Shown here in pieces: positions 34,679 to 42,975 of a stretch of 64,000 nucleotides of DNA. The DNA is taken from NCBI GenBank assembly GCA_910586835.1, contig CAJUJU010000009.1, forward strand, positions 12,573 to 76,572. Direction: 5' to 3'. Origin of the DNA: an uncultured Acetatifactor sp. Lineage in GTDB: Bacteria; Bacillota; Clostridia; Lachnospirales; Lachnospiraceae. The notes beneath the pieces are model-generated. The model worked only from the letters and a program-made list of their open reading frames with translations. It made no database searches and was not told the DNA's origin. The position numbers and the translations under genes are program-made. Position 1 is the first letter of the stretch. Every line of letters starts with the position of its first letter.

Positions 34679-35314
34679 ATGAACGAAAAAGAAATGAAAC
34701 TTAACCGCTACAGAGAAGAAAACAAATCCGCATTGCCGGGACAGATCGTCTTCGCCGGCTCTTCTCTCATGGAAATGTTCCCCATCGGAAAGCTTCTTTC
34801 CGAGCACAATGACCAAACCGTCATTTATAACAGGGGCATCGGCGGCTTTGTATCCCGGGAGCTTCTCGACGCCATGGATGTGTGCATCCTGGATTTAAAG
34901 CCCGCAAGACTGTTTATCAACATCGGCACCAACGACCTGAGCGACAGCAATATACCCATTTCACGGCTGATGGAAAATTATGACAGAATCCTCACTGCCG
35001 TGGAAACCCGCCTGCCTCGGACGGAAATCTATCTCATGGCCTACTATCCCGTGAATTACGAGGCGGCCGTAGAGGGCCTGAAGGAATGCCTGAAGATTCG
35101 AAACAATGAAAAGATCGCCGCCGCAAATGCAGAGGTACAGAAGCTTGCAGAAAGACATGGCCAGAAGTACATTGACGTGAACGCAAACCTGAAGGACGAC
35201 CAGGGGCGGCTGAAGGCCGAATACACCATCGAGGGCATGCACATAAACGAGGACGGCTACCGCTCCATCTATCCGGAGCTCATGGCCTATGTAAAGGAAC
35301 CCGGCTGGAAATGA
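34679..35314 (+). CDS. SGNH/GDSL-type hydrolase
   Basis: A 211-residue esterase-fold protein without a signal peptide. Block I is FAGSSLM (catalytic Ser about residue 29), block II is NRGIGG (Gly), block III is NIGTNDL (Asn) and block V is EGMHIN (Asp/His pair region). It resembles cytoplasmic lysophospholipase/acetylhydrolase-like members. AGGAGG precedes the ATG by 8 bases. It ends 15 bases from the convergent cardiolipin synthase gene. Confidence 0.87.
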   Translation: MNEKEMKLNRYREENKSALPGQIVFAGSSLMEMFPIGKLLSEHNDQTVIYNRGIGGFVSRELLDAMDVCILDLKPARLFINIGTNDLSDSNIPISRLMENYDRILTAVETRLPRTEIYLMAYYPVNYEAAVEGLKECLKIRNNEKIAAANAEVQKLAERHGQKYIDVNANLKDDQGRLKAEYTIEGMHINEDGYRSIYPELMAYVKEPGWK

Positions 35315-35322
35315 CAGCCGGG
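35300..35322. terminator. Inverted repeat between convergent genes
   Basis: CCCGGCTG and CAGCCGGG (35300-35307 and 35315-35322) form a perfect 8-bp stem with a 7-base loop containing the SGNH stop codon. It lies between two convergent genes but has no T-run on either side, so termination is only probable. Confidence 0.45.
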
Positions 35323-35329
35323 CATTCCC

Positions 35330-36907
35330 CTACAGCAGAGGCGCAACCGCCTTCATCAGGCAGCCGGTCAGCTTCACCCGCAGCTTTTCCCTGCGGCAGG
35401 TCTCCAGGGTGACCTGCCTGCATTTGGCCGCCGTGGCCTGAAAATCCGCCTCGATCCCGGAGATGCAGTCCGCGCCGTACAGGTAGGTGGCACATTCAAA
35501 ATGATGATACAGGCTGCGGTAATCCAGATTGATGGTCCCCACCACCGCCTCCCTGTCATCGCTGACAAACACCTTGGCGTGAATGAAACCTGGGGTGTAC
35601 TCGTAAATCTTTACCCCGGATTCCAGAAGGGACTTGTAGTGAGTTTTGGCCAGCGCGTAAGGAATCGCCTTATCCGGTATCCCCGGCAGAAGCACGGCCA
35701 CTTCCACTCCCCGCTCCGCCGCAAACTTCAGAGCCGTCTCCATCTCCCCGTCCAGAATCAGATAGGGCGTCATGATATGTACATACTCCTGGGAACGATT
35801 CAGGATATCCATGTACACCCGCTCCCCCAGCTTCTCGTTATCCAGCGGGCAGTCCCCGTAAGGAATGACATAGCCCCCGGCCTCTTCCACCGGCGCTGCG
35901 GGGAAAGACAGAAAACGGGCAGACTCCTCCTCCGGTTCATCAATCTCCCACATCTGCAGGAACATCAGGGTAAAACTCTTTACCGCCTCACCCTTCAGCA
36001 TGACGGCAGTATCCTTCCAGTGGCCGAATTTCGCCTTCTGATTGATATATTCATCCGCAAGATTCACCCCTCCGTTAAAGGCGGTATGCCCGTCGATCAC
36101 CAGAATTTTTCTGTGATCCCGGTAATTGTAATGAGTGGATACAAAGGGCGACACCGGGGCGAACACCTTGCATTTGATCCCCAGCTTTCTCAGCCGCCTG
36201 GGGTAATCGTGGGGGAGCAGCGCAAACTCGCAGGAGCCGTCGTACATAAAGCGCACATCCACGCCGGCGGCAGCCTTTGCGGCAAGAATCTCCAGCACCC
36301 TGCCCCACATGATTCCCTCGTCCACAATAAAATACTCCATGAAGATAAAATGCTCCGCAGCCTCCAGCTGCTTCAGCATCTCCTCAAACTTGTCCTCCCC
36401 CAGGGGAAAATAAGTCGCCGCCGTCCTGTCGTACACCGGGTGACAGCCGCTTCTTGCAATATAGTGCGCCAAAGACGCCGCTCCCTTATTTTCCTCCCTC
36501 AGCCGCTGCAGCACGGCCTCTTTTTGGGGAATCCGCTCCTTCGTGTCACTGATGATATGGTTCACCCGCTTTTTCAGCGCCCTGTGTCCCAGGTCGCTGC
36601 GGGTATACAGGAACAAAAGCACCCCGAATACCGGCAGAAGCATAACCACGATCAGCCAGGTGATCTTTGCCGTGGGATTCATTCCGCTGTTCAAAAGATA
36701 GATTACCATCACCAGGGTAAACACTGCCGTTCCGCCCAGATAATGGGGAATGAATTCCTCAAACCACTGAAAAATGCTGAACAGAAAGAGCACCTGCACA
36801 ATCAGCATCGCAAGCATCAGCCCAAACCGGCTGAAAATGGCATGTACCATTCCCTTCTGCCCCTTTTTTAAGAGCCTGAGTCCTCTGTTCTTATAATCTG
36901 TCTGCAT
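35330..36907 (-). CDS. cls: Cardiolipin synthase
   Basis: A 525-residue phospholipase-D-superfamily enzyme that joins phosphatidylglycerol molecules. Two N-terminal transmembrane helices (about 28-48 and 58-82) are followed by two HxKxxxxD motifs, HRKILVIDGHTAFNGG and HAKVFVSDDREAVVG, each with the usual GGVNLADE or TINLDYRS sequence. Length is normal for Cls. The ATG follows AGGAGAGG. A possible promoter lies about 66 bases upstream. Confidence 0.92.
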   Translation of the reverse strand: MQTDYKNRGLRLLKKGQKGMVHAIFSRFGLMLAMLIVQVLFLFSIFQWFEEFIPHYLGGTAVFTLVMVIYLLNSGMNPTAKITWLIVVMLLPVFGVLLFLYTRSDLGHRALKKRVNHIISDTKERIPQKEAVLQRLREENKGAASLAHYIARSGCHPVYDRTAATYFPLGEDKFEEMLKQLEAAEHFIFMEYFIVDEGIMWGRVLEILAAKAAAGVDVRFMYDGSCEFALLPHDYPRRLRKLGIKCKVFAPVSPFVSTHYNYRDHRKILVIDGHTAFNGGVNLADEYINQKAKFGHWKDTAVMLKGEAVKSFTLMFLQMWEIDEPEEESARFLSFPAAPVEEAGGYVIPYGDCPLDNEKLGERVYMDILNRSQEYVHIMTPYLILDGEMETALKFAAERGVEVAVLLPGIPDKAIPYALAKTHYKSLLESGVKIYEYTPGFIHAKVFVSDDREAVVGTINLDYRSLYHHFECATYLYGADCISGIEADFQATAAKCRQVTLETCRREKLRVKLTGCLMKAVAPLL

Positions 36908-36972
36908 GGCCGTACCTCTCCTGTCTTCCTCTGTGGTCTCCTCCGTCCCCCCCGAACCGTTTCCTGCCTTCA

Positions 36973-37003
36973 GTATAAACCTTACAGCCGCAGTACAGTC
37001 AAG
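36973..37003 (-). promoter_or_regulatory. Possible cls promoter, 19-bp spacer
   Basis: On the minus strand, TTGACT (36998-37003), 19 bases, TATACT (36973-36978). Both hexamers are good, but the spacer is 2 bases longer than usual, which suggests that activation may be needed. Confidence 0.45.
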
Positions 37004-37038
37004 TGCTTTTTCCGAAAGACGCTGCCCCTTCTGTACCG

Positions 37039-37938
37039 TTAGGCGTCTCTCCTCTCCGACCGCCCCTTGATGGAGGAGGAATATTCCGATGGTGTCATTC
37101 CGGTCTGCTTTTTAAACTGCCTGGAAAAATAATGGATGGAGCTGTACCCCAGCAAATCCGCAATCTCCGTGAAATTCAGCCTGTTCTCCCGGATCAGCTG
37201 CCTTGCGCAGTCCGTCTTAAGCCGGGCGAACAGCTCCATCACCCCGCAGTCGTGATATCTGCGGATCAGCTGCTGAAGCCTTGACCTGCCCAGCATGGTT
37301 TCCCTGGCGATCTGTTCCAGCGTCAGCCGGCAGGAAAGATGCTCCTCCAGATAGGCCACCACCCGGTGATAATCACTCTCGTCCTTCCTTCTCCGGACGG
37401 TCTCCCCCGCCGTGGGAATCCGGGACTGTCCGTCAAACTGCCGCAGCAGATGGAGCAGCAGAAGCTCCAGGTAAAGCCGGATGGCCTGCAGCGCCCCCAC
37501 AGGAATATCCTCCCGCAGCTCCATATGGGTTTGGTACGGATCGTCCAGGGGATCCCGAAACGCCTTCCCCGCCTCGGCAATAATCCGGGCCAGAAGCTCC
37601 CGGCTCCGGTCATCCACGGTGAGAATACGCCCCCTGAAAAAATCCATGGCAGGAGAATCACACCGAAAGGATACCACCACCAGATTGGGGGCAACCCGGT
37701 GGTTGGCCGTGAGACAATGAAACTCGTCCGGCTCATGAAAGATGATATCCCCCCGTTTCAGGGTGTGAGGCACCTCGCCCGCCACCACCTCCACCTCCCC
37801 CTTATCCACACAGAGGAACTCCCAGAAATCATGGGATTCCCCCGAAAAGGAGAAATCACAGCCATATTCAAAATAGTGGATCGTCACCACCTCAAAGACC
37901 TCAAGCAACGGCTTCAGCAAAACACCGGCAAAGGACAT
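37039..37938 (-). CDS. AraC-family regulator with cupin domain
   Basis: A 299-residue activator. The N-terminal cupin-like sensing domain (about 1-150) includes FWEFLCVDKGEVEVVAGEVPHTLKRGDIIFHEPDEFH, and the C-terminal domain has two helix-turn-helix motifs (LTLEQIARETMLGRSRLQQLI and NFTEIADLLGYSSIHYFSRQFKKQTGMTPSEY). The ATG at 37938 has GGAGG 5 bases upstream. It is divergent from the sugar kinase gene, whose promoter carries two direct repeats in the right place for this regulator. The inducer is probably a sugar, by context. Confidence 0.9.
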   Translation of the reverse strand: MSFAGVLLKPLLEVFEVVTIHYFEYGCDFSFSGESHDFWEFLCVDKGEVEVVAGEVPHTLKRGDIIFHEPDEFHCLTANHRVAPNLVVVSFRCDSPAMDFFRGRILTVDDRSRELLARIIAEAGKAFRDPLDDPYQTHMELREDIPVGALQAIRLYLELLLLHLLRQFDGQSRIPTAGETVRRRKDESDYHRVVAYLEEHLSCRLTLEQIARETMLGRSRLQQLIRRYHDCGVMELFARLKTDCARQLIRENRLNFTEIADLLGYSSIHYFSRQFKKQTGMTPSEYSSSIKGRSERRDA

Positions 37939-37989
37939 AAACACCTCCAGCCTTTCTCAAAGGCCGCGCCGCCAAAAGCAGACGCATCA

Positions 37990-38023
37990 GATTGTGCAAA
38001 GAGAATGCACGATTCTGCAAAGA
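37990..38023 (+). promoter_or_regulatory. AraC-type direct-repeat operator
   Basis: GATTGTGCAAAGA (37990-38002) and GATTCTGCAAAGA (38011-38023) differ at one base and are spaced exactly 21 bases start to start, two helical turns. The proximal copy overlaps the -35 position of the promoter whose TATAAT is at 38043-38048. This is the usual layout of AraC/XylS-family activator sites. Confidence 0.75.
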
Positions 38024-38042
38024 AACCTCCCCCTCCGCGTCG

Positions 38043-38048
38043 TATAAT
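38043..38048 (+). promoter_or_regulatory. -10 element of sugar kinase promoter
   Basis: A perfect TATAAT, but the -35 position (about 38020-38025) reads AAGAAA and has no match to TTGACA. This indicates dependence on an activator bound at the overlapping direct repeats. Confidence 0.65.
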
Positions 38049-38104
38049 GGATACAGATCACAAATAACACTTCACACACGCCGCAGGCGAAGAGAGGAAA
38101 AATT

Positions 38105-39214
38105 ATGGAACAACAGGAAATCATCCGTCAGTTTGCAGTGGAAGGAAGCATCGTCAACGTATGCGAGCACGGAAACGGACACATCAACCGAACCTATCTG
38201 GCAGAGACAGAGCGAAACGGACGCCGGAAAAAATACATTTTCCAGCAGATCAATACGGAAATTTTCCGCGATGTGGATCAGCTCATGGAGAACATTACCA
38301 ACGTAACCTCGTTTCTGAGAAAGAAAATTCAGGCCGCCGGGGGTGACCCGGAGCGGGAAACCCTGCAGGTCATTCCCACAAAAGAAGGCAAAAATTATTT
38401 CCGGGACGGGGATCGATTTTACCGCATGTACCAGTTTATCACGGACTCCGTGAGCCTTGACATGGTCAGAACCCCCCGGGACTTTTACGAGAGCGCCGTG
38501 GCCTTCGGCAATTTTCAGGCGCTTCTGGCCGATTACCCTGCAGCCACTCTCCACGAGACCATTCCGGACTTCCACAACACCGTAAAGCGCTTTTCCGCTT
38601 TCCGAAGCGCTCTGGAAGCCGATGTCTGCGGCAGGGCGGCCAAGGTACAGCCGGAGATCGCCTTTCTCACACAGCGGGAACAGGAGCTTTCCCTGCTGGT
38701 AGATCTGTCCGGAAAACAGGAACTGCCCCTACGCGTCACCCACAATGACACCAAGCTGAACAATATTATGATCGACAAAGAAACCGGCCGGGGCATCTGC
38801 GTCATCGACCTGGATACCGTCATGCCGGGACTGTCTCTTTACGATTTCGGTGACTCCATCCGTTTCGGCGCCAACACGGCCGCCGAGGATGAGACCGACC
38901 TGCAGAAGGTCTCTCTGGATCTGAACCTCTATGAGCTCTATGTGAAGGGATATCTGACGGGCTGCCGGGGCAGTCTGACAGAGAAAGAGCTCTCCCTGCT
39001 TCCAATGGGCGCAAAGCTGATGACCATGGAATGCGGTATGCGTTTCCTGACCGACTATCTCTCCGGAGACACCTATTTCAGAATTCATCGCCCCAACCAC
39101 AACCTGGACCGCTGCAGAACCCAGTTTGCCCTGGCTGCGGATATGGAGCGCAAGTGGCAGCAGATGCAGGACATCACCGAAAAGGCTGCCGCGGAGGCGG
39201 CAGCCGCTGTCTGA
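38105..39214 (+). CDS. NahK-like sugar 1-kinase
   Basis: A 369-residue aminoglycoside-phosphotransferase-fold kinase. GHINRTYLAE is the glycine-rich nucleotide loop. The catalytic loop is RVTHNDTKLNNIMID and the metal-binding loop is CVIDLDTVMPGLSLYDFGDSIRFG, both very close to N-acetylhexosamine 1-kinase (NahK/LnpB) of the bifidobacterial lacto-N-biose pathway. It would phosphorylate GlcNAc/GalNAc or a related sugar at C1. The other genes of that pathway (phosphorylase, transporter, epimerase GalE) are not nearby, so the substrate is uncertain. Controlled by the divergent AraC regulator. Confidence 0.82.
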   Translation: MEQQEIIRQFAVEGSIVNVCEHGNGHINRTYLAETERNGRRKKYIFQQINTEIFRDVDQLMENITNVTSFLRKKIQAAGGDPERETLQVIPTKEGKNYFRDGDRFYRMYQFITDSVSLDMVRTPRDFYESAVAFGNFQALLADYPAATLHETIPDFHNTVKRFSAFRSALEADVCGRAAKVQPEIAFLTQREQELSLLVDLSGKQELPLRVTHNDTKLNNIMIDKETGRGICVIDLDTVMPGLSLYDFGDSIRFGANTAAEDETDLQKVSLDLNLYELYVKGYLTGCRGSLTEKELSLLPMGAKLMTMECGMRFLTDYLSGDTYFRIHRPNHNLDRCRTQFALAADMERKWQQMQDITEKAAAEAAAAV

Positions 39215-39238
39215 CAACTTCCAAAAGCAAGCCACAGG

Positions 39239-39262
39239 TAAGGCGCCCTTTGGGCGCCTTAT
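39239..39262. terminator. Inverted repeat after sugar kinase
   Basis: AGGCGCCC and GGGCGCCT (39241-39248 and 39252-39259) form an 8-bp stem with a TTT loop between the convergent kinase and epimerase genes, overlapping the epimerase stop. T-runs are weak on both sides. Confidence 0.5.
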
Positions 39263-40137
39263 TCCAGTTCAATGGTGTAGGACGCCTCCCAGACCCCGCC
39301 GGCCTCCACATGATTGCCCCATTCTCTCTCCTCCAGCGTGCCTTCAAAATTCTCACCGTCACATCTGCCGTACCAGGGTTCGATACAGATAAAAGGAGCC
39401 TTCTTTCCCGCCGGGGTCCACACGCCGAACAGCGGCGCATCCATGGTCACCTTCACATACCTGTTCCCGTCCCTTCCGCAGAGTCCCACCATGTTTGTCT
39501 GGCGGTTCTCAATCACCAGCGCGTCACGTTCAAAAAGCTTCTCGTTCAGAGCCAGCTTCCCGCTCTCCAGCCCATAAACCGTGACCGAATCCGTAGCCAG
39601 TCCCGACACATTGATCTCGGTGCTGGCCACCTGATCCACATCCCCGAAATCCAGGAAACAGTCCTCCTGCTTCTCTCCCGCTTCCAACGGGCAGTTAAAG
39701 GCGGGATGCCCTCCGATGGAAAAATGAAGGGTCTCATCTCCGGGATTCACCACCTGCCACATGACCACCACCTTATTCTTTTCCAACCGATAGCCCGCCT
39801 TCAGCCCAAAGACATAGGGGAATTTTTCCAGCGTGTTCTCATCGGAGTCCAGTTCAAACCAGATCTCATTCTCCCCCTGAGAGAGCAGCCCAAACTCCAT
39901 ATCCCGGGCAAAACCATGCTGGGTCATGGACCAGGTTCTGCCCTTTGCCCTGTACTCTCTGTTTCTCACGCCCCCCACAAAGGGAAAGAGCACCGGAGAG
40001 GTTCTTCCCCAGTATGCGGCATCCCCGCACCACAGATATTCCCTTCCGTCAGACAGCCTCTTCAAGGATTTCAGCTCCGCTCCCACGCTGTCAATCAAAA
40101 CGGATATCACATCATTTTTCAGTTCATAAACCGCCAC
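39259..40137 (-). CDS. Aldose 1-epimerase family protein
   Basis: A 292-residue galactose-mutarotase-like beta-sandwich protein. Matches to the LacX/YeaD-like branch are SVGAELKSLKRLSDGREYLW, SPVLFPFVGG, QHGFARDMEF and FSIGGHPAFNCPL, where the two histidines are the catalytic and substrate-binding residues. The GTG at 40137 has GGGGGA 7 bases upstream. It belongs to the sugar locus, but its specific substrate is unknown. Confidence 0.87.
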   Translation of the reverse strand: MAVYELKNDVISVLIDSVGAELKSLKRLSDGREYLWCGDAAYWGRTSPVLFPFVGGVRNREYRAKGRTWSMTQHGFARDMEFGLLSQGENEIWFELDSDENTLEKFPYVFGLKAGYRLEKNKVVVMWQVVNPGDETLHFSIGGHPAFNCPLEAGEKQEDCFLDFGDVDQVASTEINVSGLATDSVTVYGLESGKLALNEKLFERDALVIENRQTNMVGLCGRDGNRYVKVTMDAPLFGVWTPAGKKAPFICIEPWYGRCDGENFEGTLEEREWGNHVEAGGVWEASYTIELE

Positions 40138-40237
40138 ATTCCTGTCCCCCTTTTTACTATACCGGAAAACTGTCTCCCGCCCTCCGGATCACTTCAGCCG
40201 CCGGGCTTGTAGCGCCCTGTCATACCTGCCTGAATCC

Positions 40238-40267
40238 ATATTACGCTGAAATCAAACCATCTGTCAA
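40238..40267 (-). promoter_or_regulatory. Promoter of aldose epimerase gene
   Basis: On the minus strand, TTGACA (40262-40267), 18 bases, TAATAT (40238-40243). The perfect -35 overlaps the stop codon of the DUF4091 gene. The leader would be about 95 bases. Confidence 0.5.
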
Positions 40268-41952
40268 GGGTCACACCGATGACTCTCTTTCGCCGCACAT
40301 TCACTTATTTTCCGTATCATCTGCGCCCTGAGCCCTTCCAGGAACTCCTTTCCTCCCGGGTAACGGTCAAATCTCAGATCAAAGCCTGCCGCCCTGTCAA
40401 TGAGGGCGATCACCTCTTTGCGGCCAATATACTCCTCCAGCGCAAAGCAGACCGCCATATCCTGGATCCCCTCATAAAGCACCTCTCCCCGCAGGGACGA
40501 ATAAACACCGTCCCTGCCGGGGTAGACGATAAAGGGATCCCCGGAAGGATACGCCCGATCCCCGGATGTGGTAAGGTATGGATTCACCGGATAGCGGGAC
40601 ACCCTGGCATTGTAATAGTTAAAGCCCCAGTGCAGAAATCCCTTGATATCATATTTGTAAAGTAAAAATCCCAGAATGCGGATCCGGCAGGAGGGCATGG
40701 CGAGAAAAGAATTGGGAAAGCCCTTTTCCGGTTCGCAGCAGTAATAAACCCATTGCTCCTCCACATTATGCTTCAGGAATTCATGGATGTGTCCCACGCC
40801 GGTAACGGGACATTCCACAAGCCCCTTCTCATAAAATTCATAGTTGGATAAGGCGTCAAAGATCTTACTGCCTCCGGCCAGGGAGCGAATAATGTCCGAA
40901 GCCGTTTTATAGTTATCCATCACATCCACAGAAGGCTCGTCGGAGACATGGAAGTAGGTGTTTTCCAGAATTCCCTCCCTGGCCAGCTCCTGCGTGACCG
41001 CTCCGAGATACTGCTTCAGAAAACCCACATACTCCCTGTCGTCCGCCGCCACATGCCAGCCAAACAGGTAATCGGTCTTTCCGTTTTCCGTCACCAGAAT
41101 GTTGGCCGCACACTTTGCCCCCCACTGGGAAAACATATGGGCCATCTCAAAATACCGGATTCCGTTCCCCTTGCAGATACGGATAAACCGCCGGAACCTG
41201 TCAAAGGAAAACTCATATCTGTCCCCCTTCTTCTCGATGTCAACAAGCTGCACACAGGGTCTTGCGGTTCCCACCTCCGTATCCAGGGGCGGCGTATGTA
41301 TGGGAACCAGGATCATGTTGATCCCCATATCTGCCGCTGCGGCAATATACTTGTCTATCAGCTCCCAGTGCCGCTCCGAATAAATCTCCGTCTGATGCTG
41401 TTCGGCAATACAGTCCGCGTAAAACCATCTCGTGTAGATCAGCCTCTGCTTCGGCATGACCACAGGCAGAACCTGGATCTGCATTGTCACACTGGTTTCA
41501 CAGGCAGAGCCCTCCCCGACCCCCTCCTCCCCGGGCGTCAGGCAAATTTTGATCCGGTAGTTCCCGGGCATTGCATCTTTTGGAATGTCTGCCCTTACCC
41601 AGACAGTGCTCACGCCGCCCCAGATTACCACCTGCATCTTCTGCTCCTCCAGGGGCACAAGAACATCCGGCATCATACCCGGCTCCAGCGCAAGATAGCC
41701 CTCCCCGTCCATTTCCTTTTCCCTGGTGGGAAGATCCATGAACACACTTTTTACCAGATAAAGCTTCACATGCTCCGCAAGCTCAGACTCCACAAAGACC
41801 CTGGCCTCCGTCCTGTCCTCAGAGCGCATGCAGATCTGATAGGAAAGCCTTTCCCCGGCAAGAACCGTCCTGCGGCAGATCTCCTCCCGGTCTAGGCCGT
41901 CGTTTTCCCTCACCTTCTCCAATGAGGAAAGCTGTACCATCTGAAAGTTCAT
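40264..41952 (-). CDS. DUF4091 glycoside-hydrolase-like protein
   Basis: A 562-residue protein without a signal peptide, so cytoplasmic. The N-terminal beta domain (about 1-160) precedes a TIM-barrel-like region (TRWFYADCIAEQH, HWELIDKYIAAAADMGINMILVPIHTPPLD), then YFHVSDEP with its acidic pair, and the C-terminal DUF4091 region (FLHWGFNYYNARVSRYPVNPYL, SLRGEVLYEGIQDMAVCFALEEY). DUF4091 members are annotated as putative glycosidases. ATG at 41952 has TGGAG 6 bases upstream; an ATG at 41964 is the alternative. It follows the ketoacyl synthase gene by about 50 bases and may be the last gene of that operon. Confidence 0.78.
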   Translation of the reverse strand: MNFQMVQLSSLEKVRENDGLDREEICRRTVLAGERLSYQICMRSEDRTEARVFVESELAEHVKLYLVKSVFMDLPTREKEMDGEGYLALEPGMMPDVLVPLEEQKMQVVIWGGVSTVWVRADIPKDAMPGNYRIKICLTPGEEGVGEGSACETSVTMQIQVLPVVMPKQRLIYTRWFYADCIAEQHQTEIYSERHWELIDKYIAAAADMGINMILVPIHTPPLDTEVGTARPCVQLVDIEKKGDRYEFSFDRFRRFIRICKGNGIRYFEMAHMFSQWGAKCAANILVTENGKTDYLFGWHVAADDREYVGFLKQYLGAVTQELAREGILENTYFHVSDEPSVDVMDNYKTASDIIRSLAGGSKIFDALSNYEFYEKGLVECPVTGVGHIHEFLKHNVEEQWVYYCCEPEKGFPNSFLAMPSCRIRILGFLLYKYDIKGFLHWGFNYYNARVSRYPVNPYLTTSGDRAYPSGDPFIVYPGRDGVYSSLRGEVLYEGIQDMAVCFALEEYIGRKEVIALIDRAAGFDLRFDRYPGGKEFLEGLRAQMIRKISECAAKESHRCDP

Positions 41953-41967
41953 AGTAATCTCCATTCC

Positions 41968-41989
41968 GGAGTGTATTTCACTCCTTTTT
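41968..41989 (-). promoter_or_regulatory. Hairpin holding an RBS in DUF4091 leader
   Basis: GGAGTG and CACTCC (minus strand, 41979-41984 and 41968-41973) pair around a 5-base AT loop, enclosing the AAGGAG ahead of the DUF4091 start. On the plus strand the same stem is followed by TTTTT, but no plus-strand gene ends here. Confidence 0.45.
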
Positions 41990-42003
41990 GTTCCTGTTTC
42001 CTG

Positions 42004-42957
42004 TCAAAATACCAGCAGCATAAAGTTTACTGTCAGCCCTGCCGCCGTTCCCATCAAAAGGAGCCGATCCCCCCTTTTGACCTTCCCCTCCTCCACAGCC
42101 TGGCACAGCGCGTACGGCACGGAGGCGGAGACCATATTCCCGTACTCCGATACCCGGTCAATGTATTCTCCCTCTTGAAAGCCAAGCCGGGGCATGATGA
42201 CCTTCAATGCTTTGCTGGCCTGATGCGGAATGACCAGCGAAATCTCCTCCCTGCACACGCCCGCCTCCTTCAGGCAGCTCTCCACAAAGCCGGGCAGCTT
42301 TCTGGCACAGAGTCTCAGAATCCGGACGCCCTTCATGTCGAAACAATAATCCTCTCTGTTCTCCTCCCGGAGGAAAAAGGCCGGAAGCAGCCCGCCCCCG
42401 CCCCGGATCTCCGTGTCATGAGCCCCCTCGGACCAGGTTTTCTGACAGCTGTAAAGAATCCCGGAATCCTCCTGTGCTTCCGCCCTGGTGAGGACACAGG
42501 CGGCCGCACCGTCGGAAAAAAGAGAATAGCTTTCCTCCTGCAGCGGATTCAGGGCCGCGGACGCCGTATCCCCCGAGACGATCAGCACATTGTCGTACCT
42601 CCCCGCCTCCACCGGATAGGAAAGCATATCCAGAGCGCTGATAAAGCTGGTGCAGGTGGTGTTGATATCCATGGCGGGGATTCCCGTTCCCCGGGCCATA
42701 CGCTCATGCAGCAGCGCTGCATTGCAGGGTATGGCCTGCAGCGGCGTGGCCATGGCGCAGACAATACAGTCCATATCCTGAATCTCCTTCCCGGCAGCCG
42801 CAAGCGCACGCTCCGCTGCAAGCTGCGCCAGATCCAACAGCGTCTCTCCCTGCCGGAGGCGGTATCTGGTCTGACCGTCAAAGACCAGGGCACCCTCCGC
42901 CAGCGCCCTACCCATTCCGGCCAGTTTTACCCTTCGTATCTTCTGTCCCTCTTTCAT
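42004..42957 (-). CDS. Ketoacyl synthase III (FabH/OleA-like)
   Basis: A 317-residue thiolase-fold condensing enzyme. The full catalytic triad is visible: C102 in INTTCTSF, H245 in VIPHQASK and N274 in YGNMVSASVP. The YGNMVSAS motif and FSDGAAACVL are family hallmarks. True FabH starts chains from acetyl-CoA; here the absence of fab genes and the company of an adenylating enzyme, an OleD-like reductase and a glycosyltransferase suggest head-to-head or special-chain condensation, as with OleA. It follows the adenylating gene by about 18 bases. Substrate length cannot be read. Confidence 0.85.
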   Translation of the reverse strand: MKEGQKIRRVKLAGMGRALAEGALVFDGQTRYRLRQGETLLDLAQLAAERALAAAGKEIQDMDCIVCAMATPLQAIPCNAALLHERMARGTGIPAMDINTTCTSFISALDMLSYPVEAGRYDNVLIVSGDTASAALNPLQEESYSLFSDGAAACVLTRAEAQEDSGILYSCQKTWSEGAHDTEIRGGGGLLPAFFLREENREDYCFDMKGVRILRLCARKLPGFVESCLKEAGVCREEISLVIPHQASKALKVIMPRLGFQEGEYIDRVSEYGNMVSASVPYALCQAVEEGKVKRGDRLLLMGTAAGLTVNFMLLVF

Positions 42958-42975
42958 CTCCTGTGCTCTCTCCTC

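Noticed and set aside
41968..41989. Intrinsic terminator on the plus strand
   Set aside because: The stem plus TTTTT looks right, but no plus-strand gene ends here; the stem is better explained as part of the DUF4091 leader.
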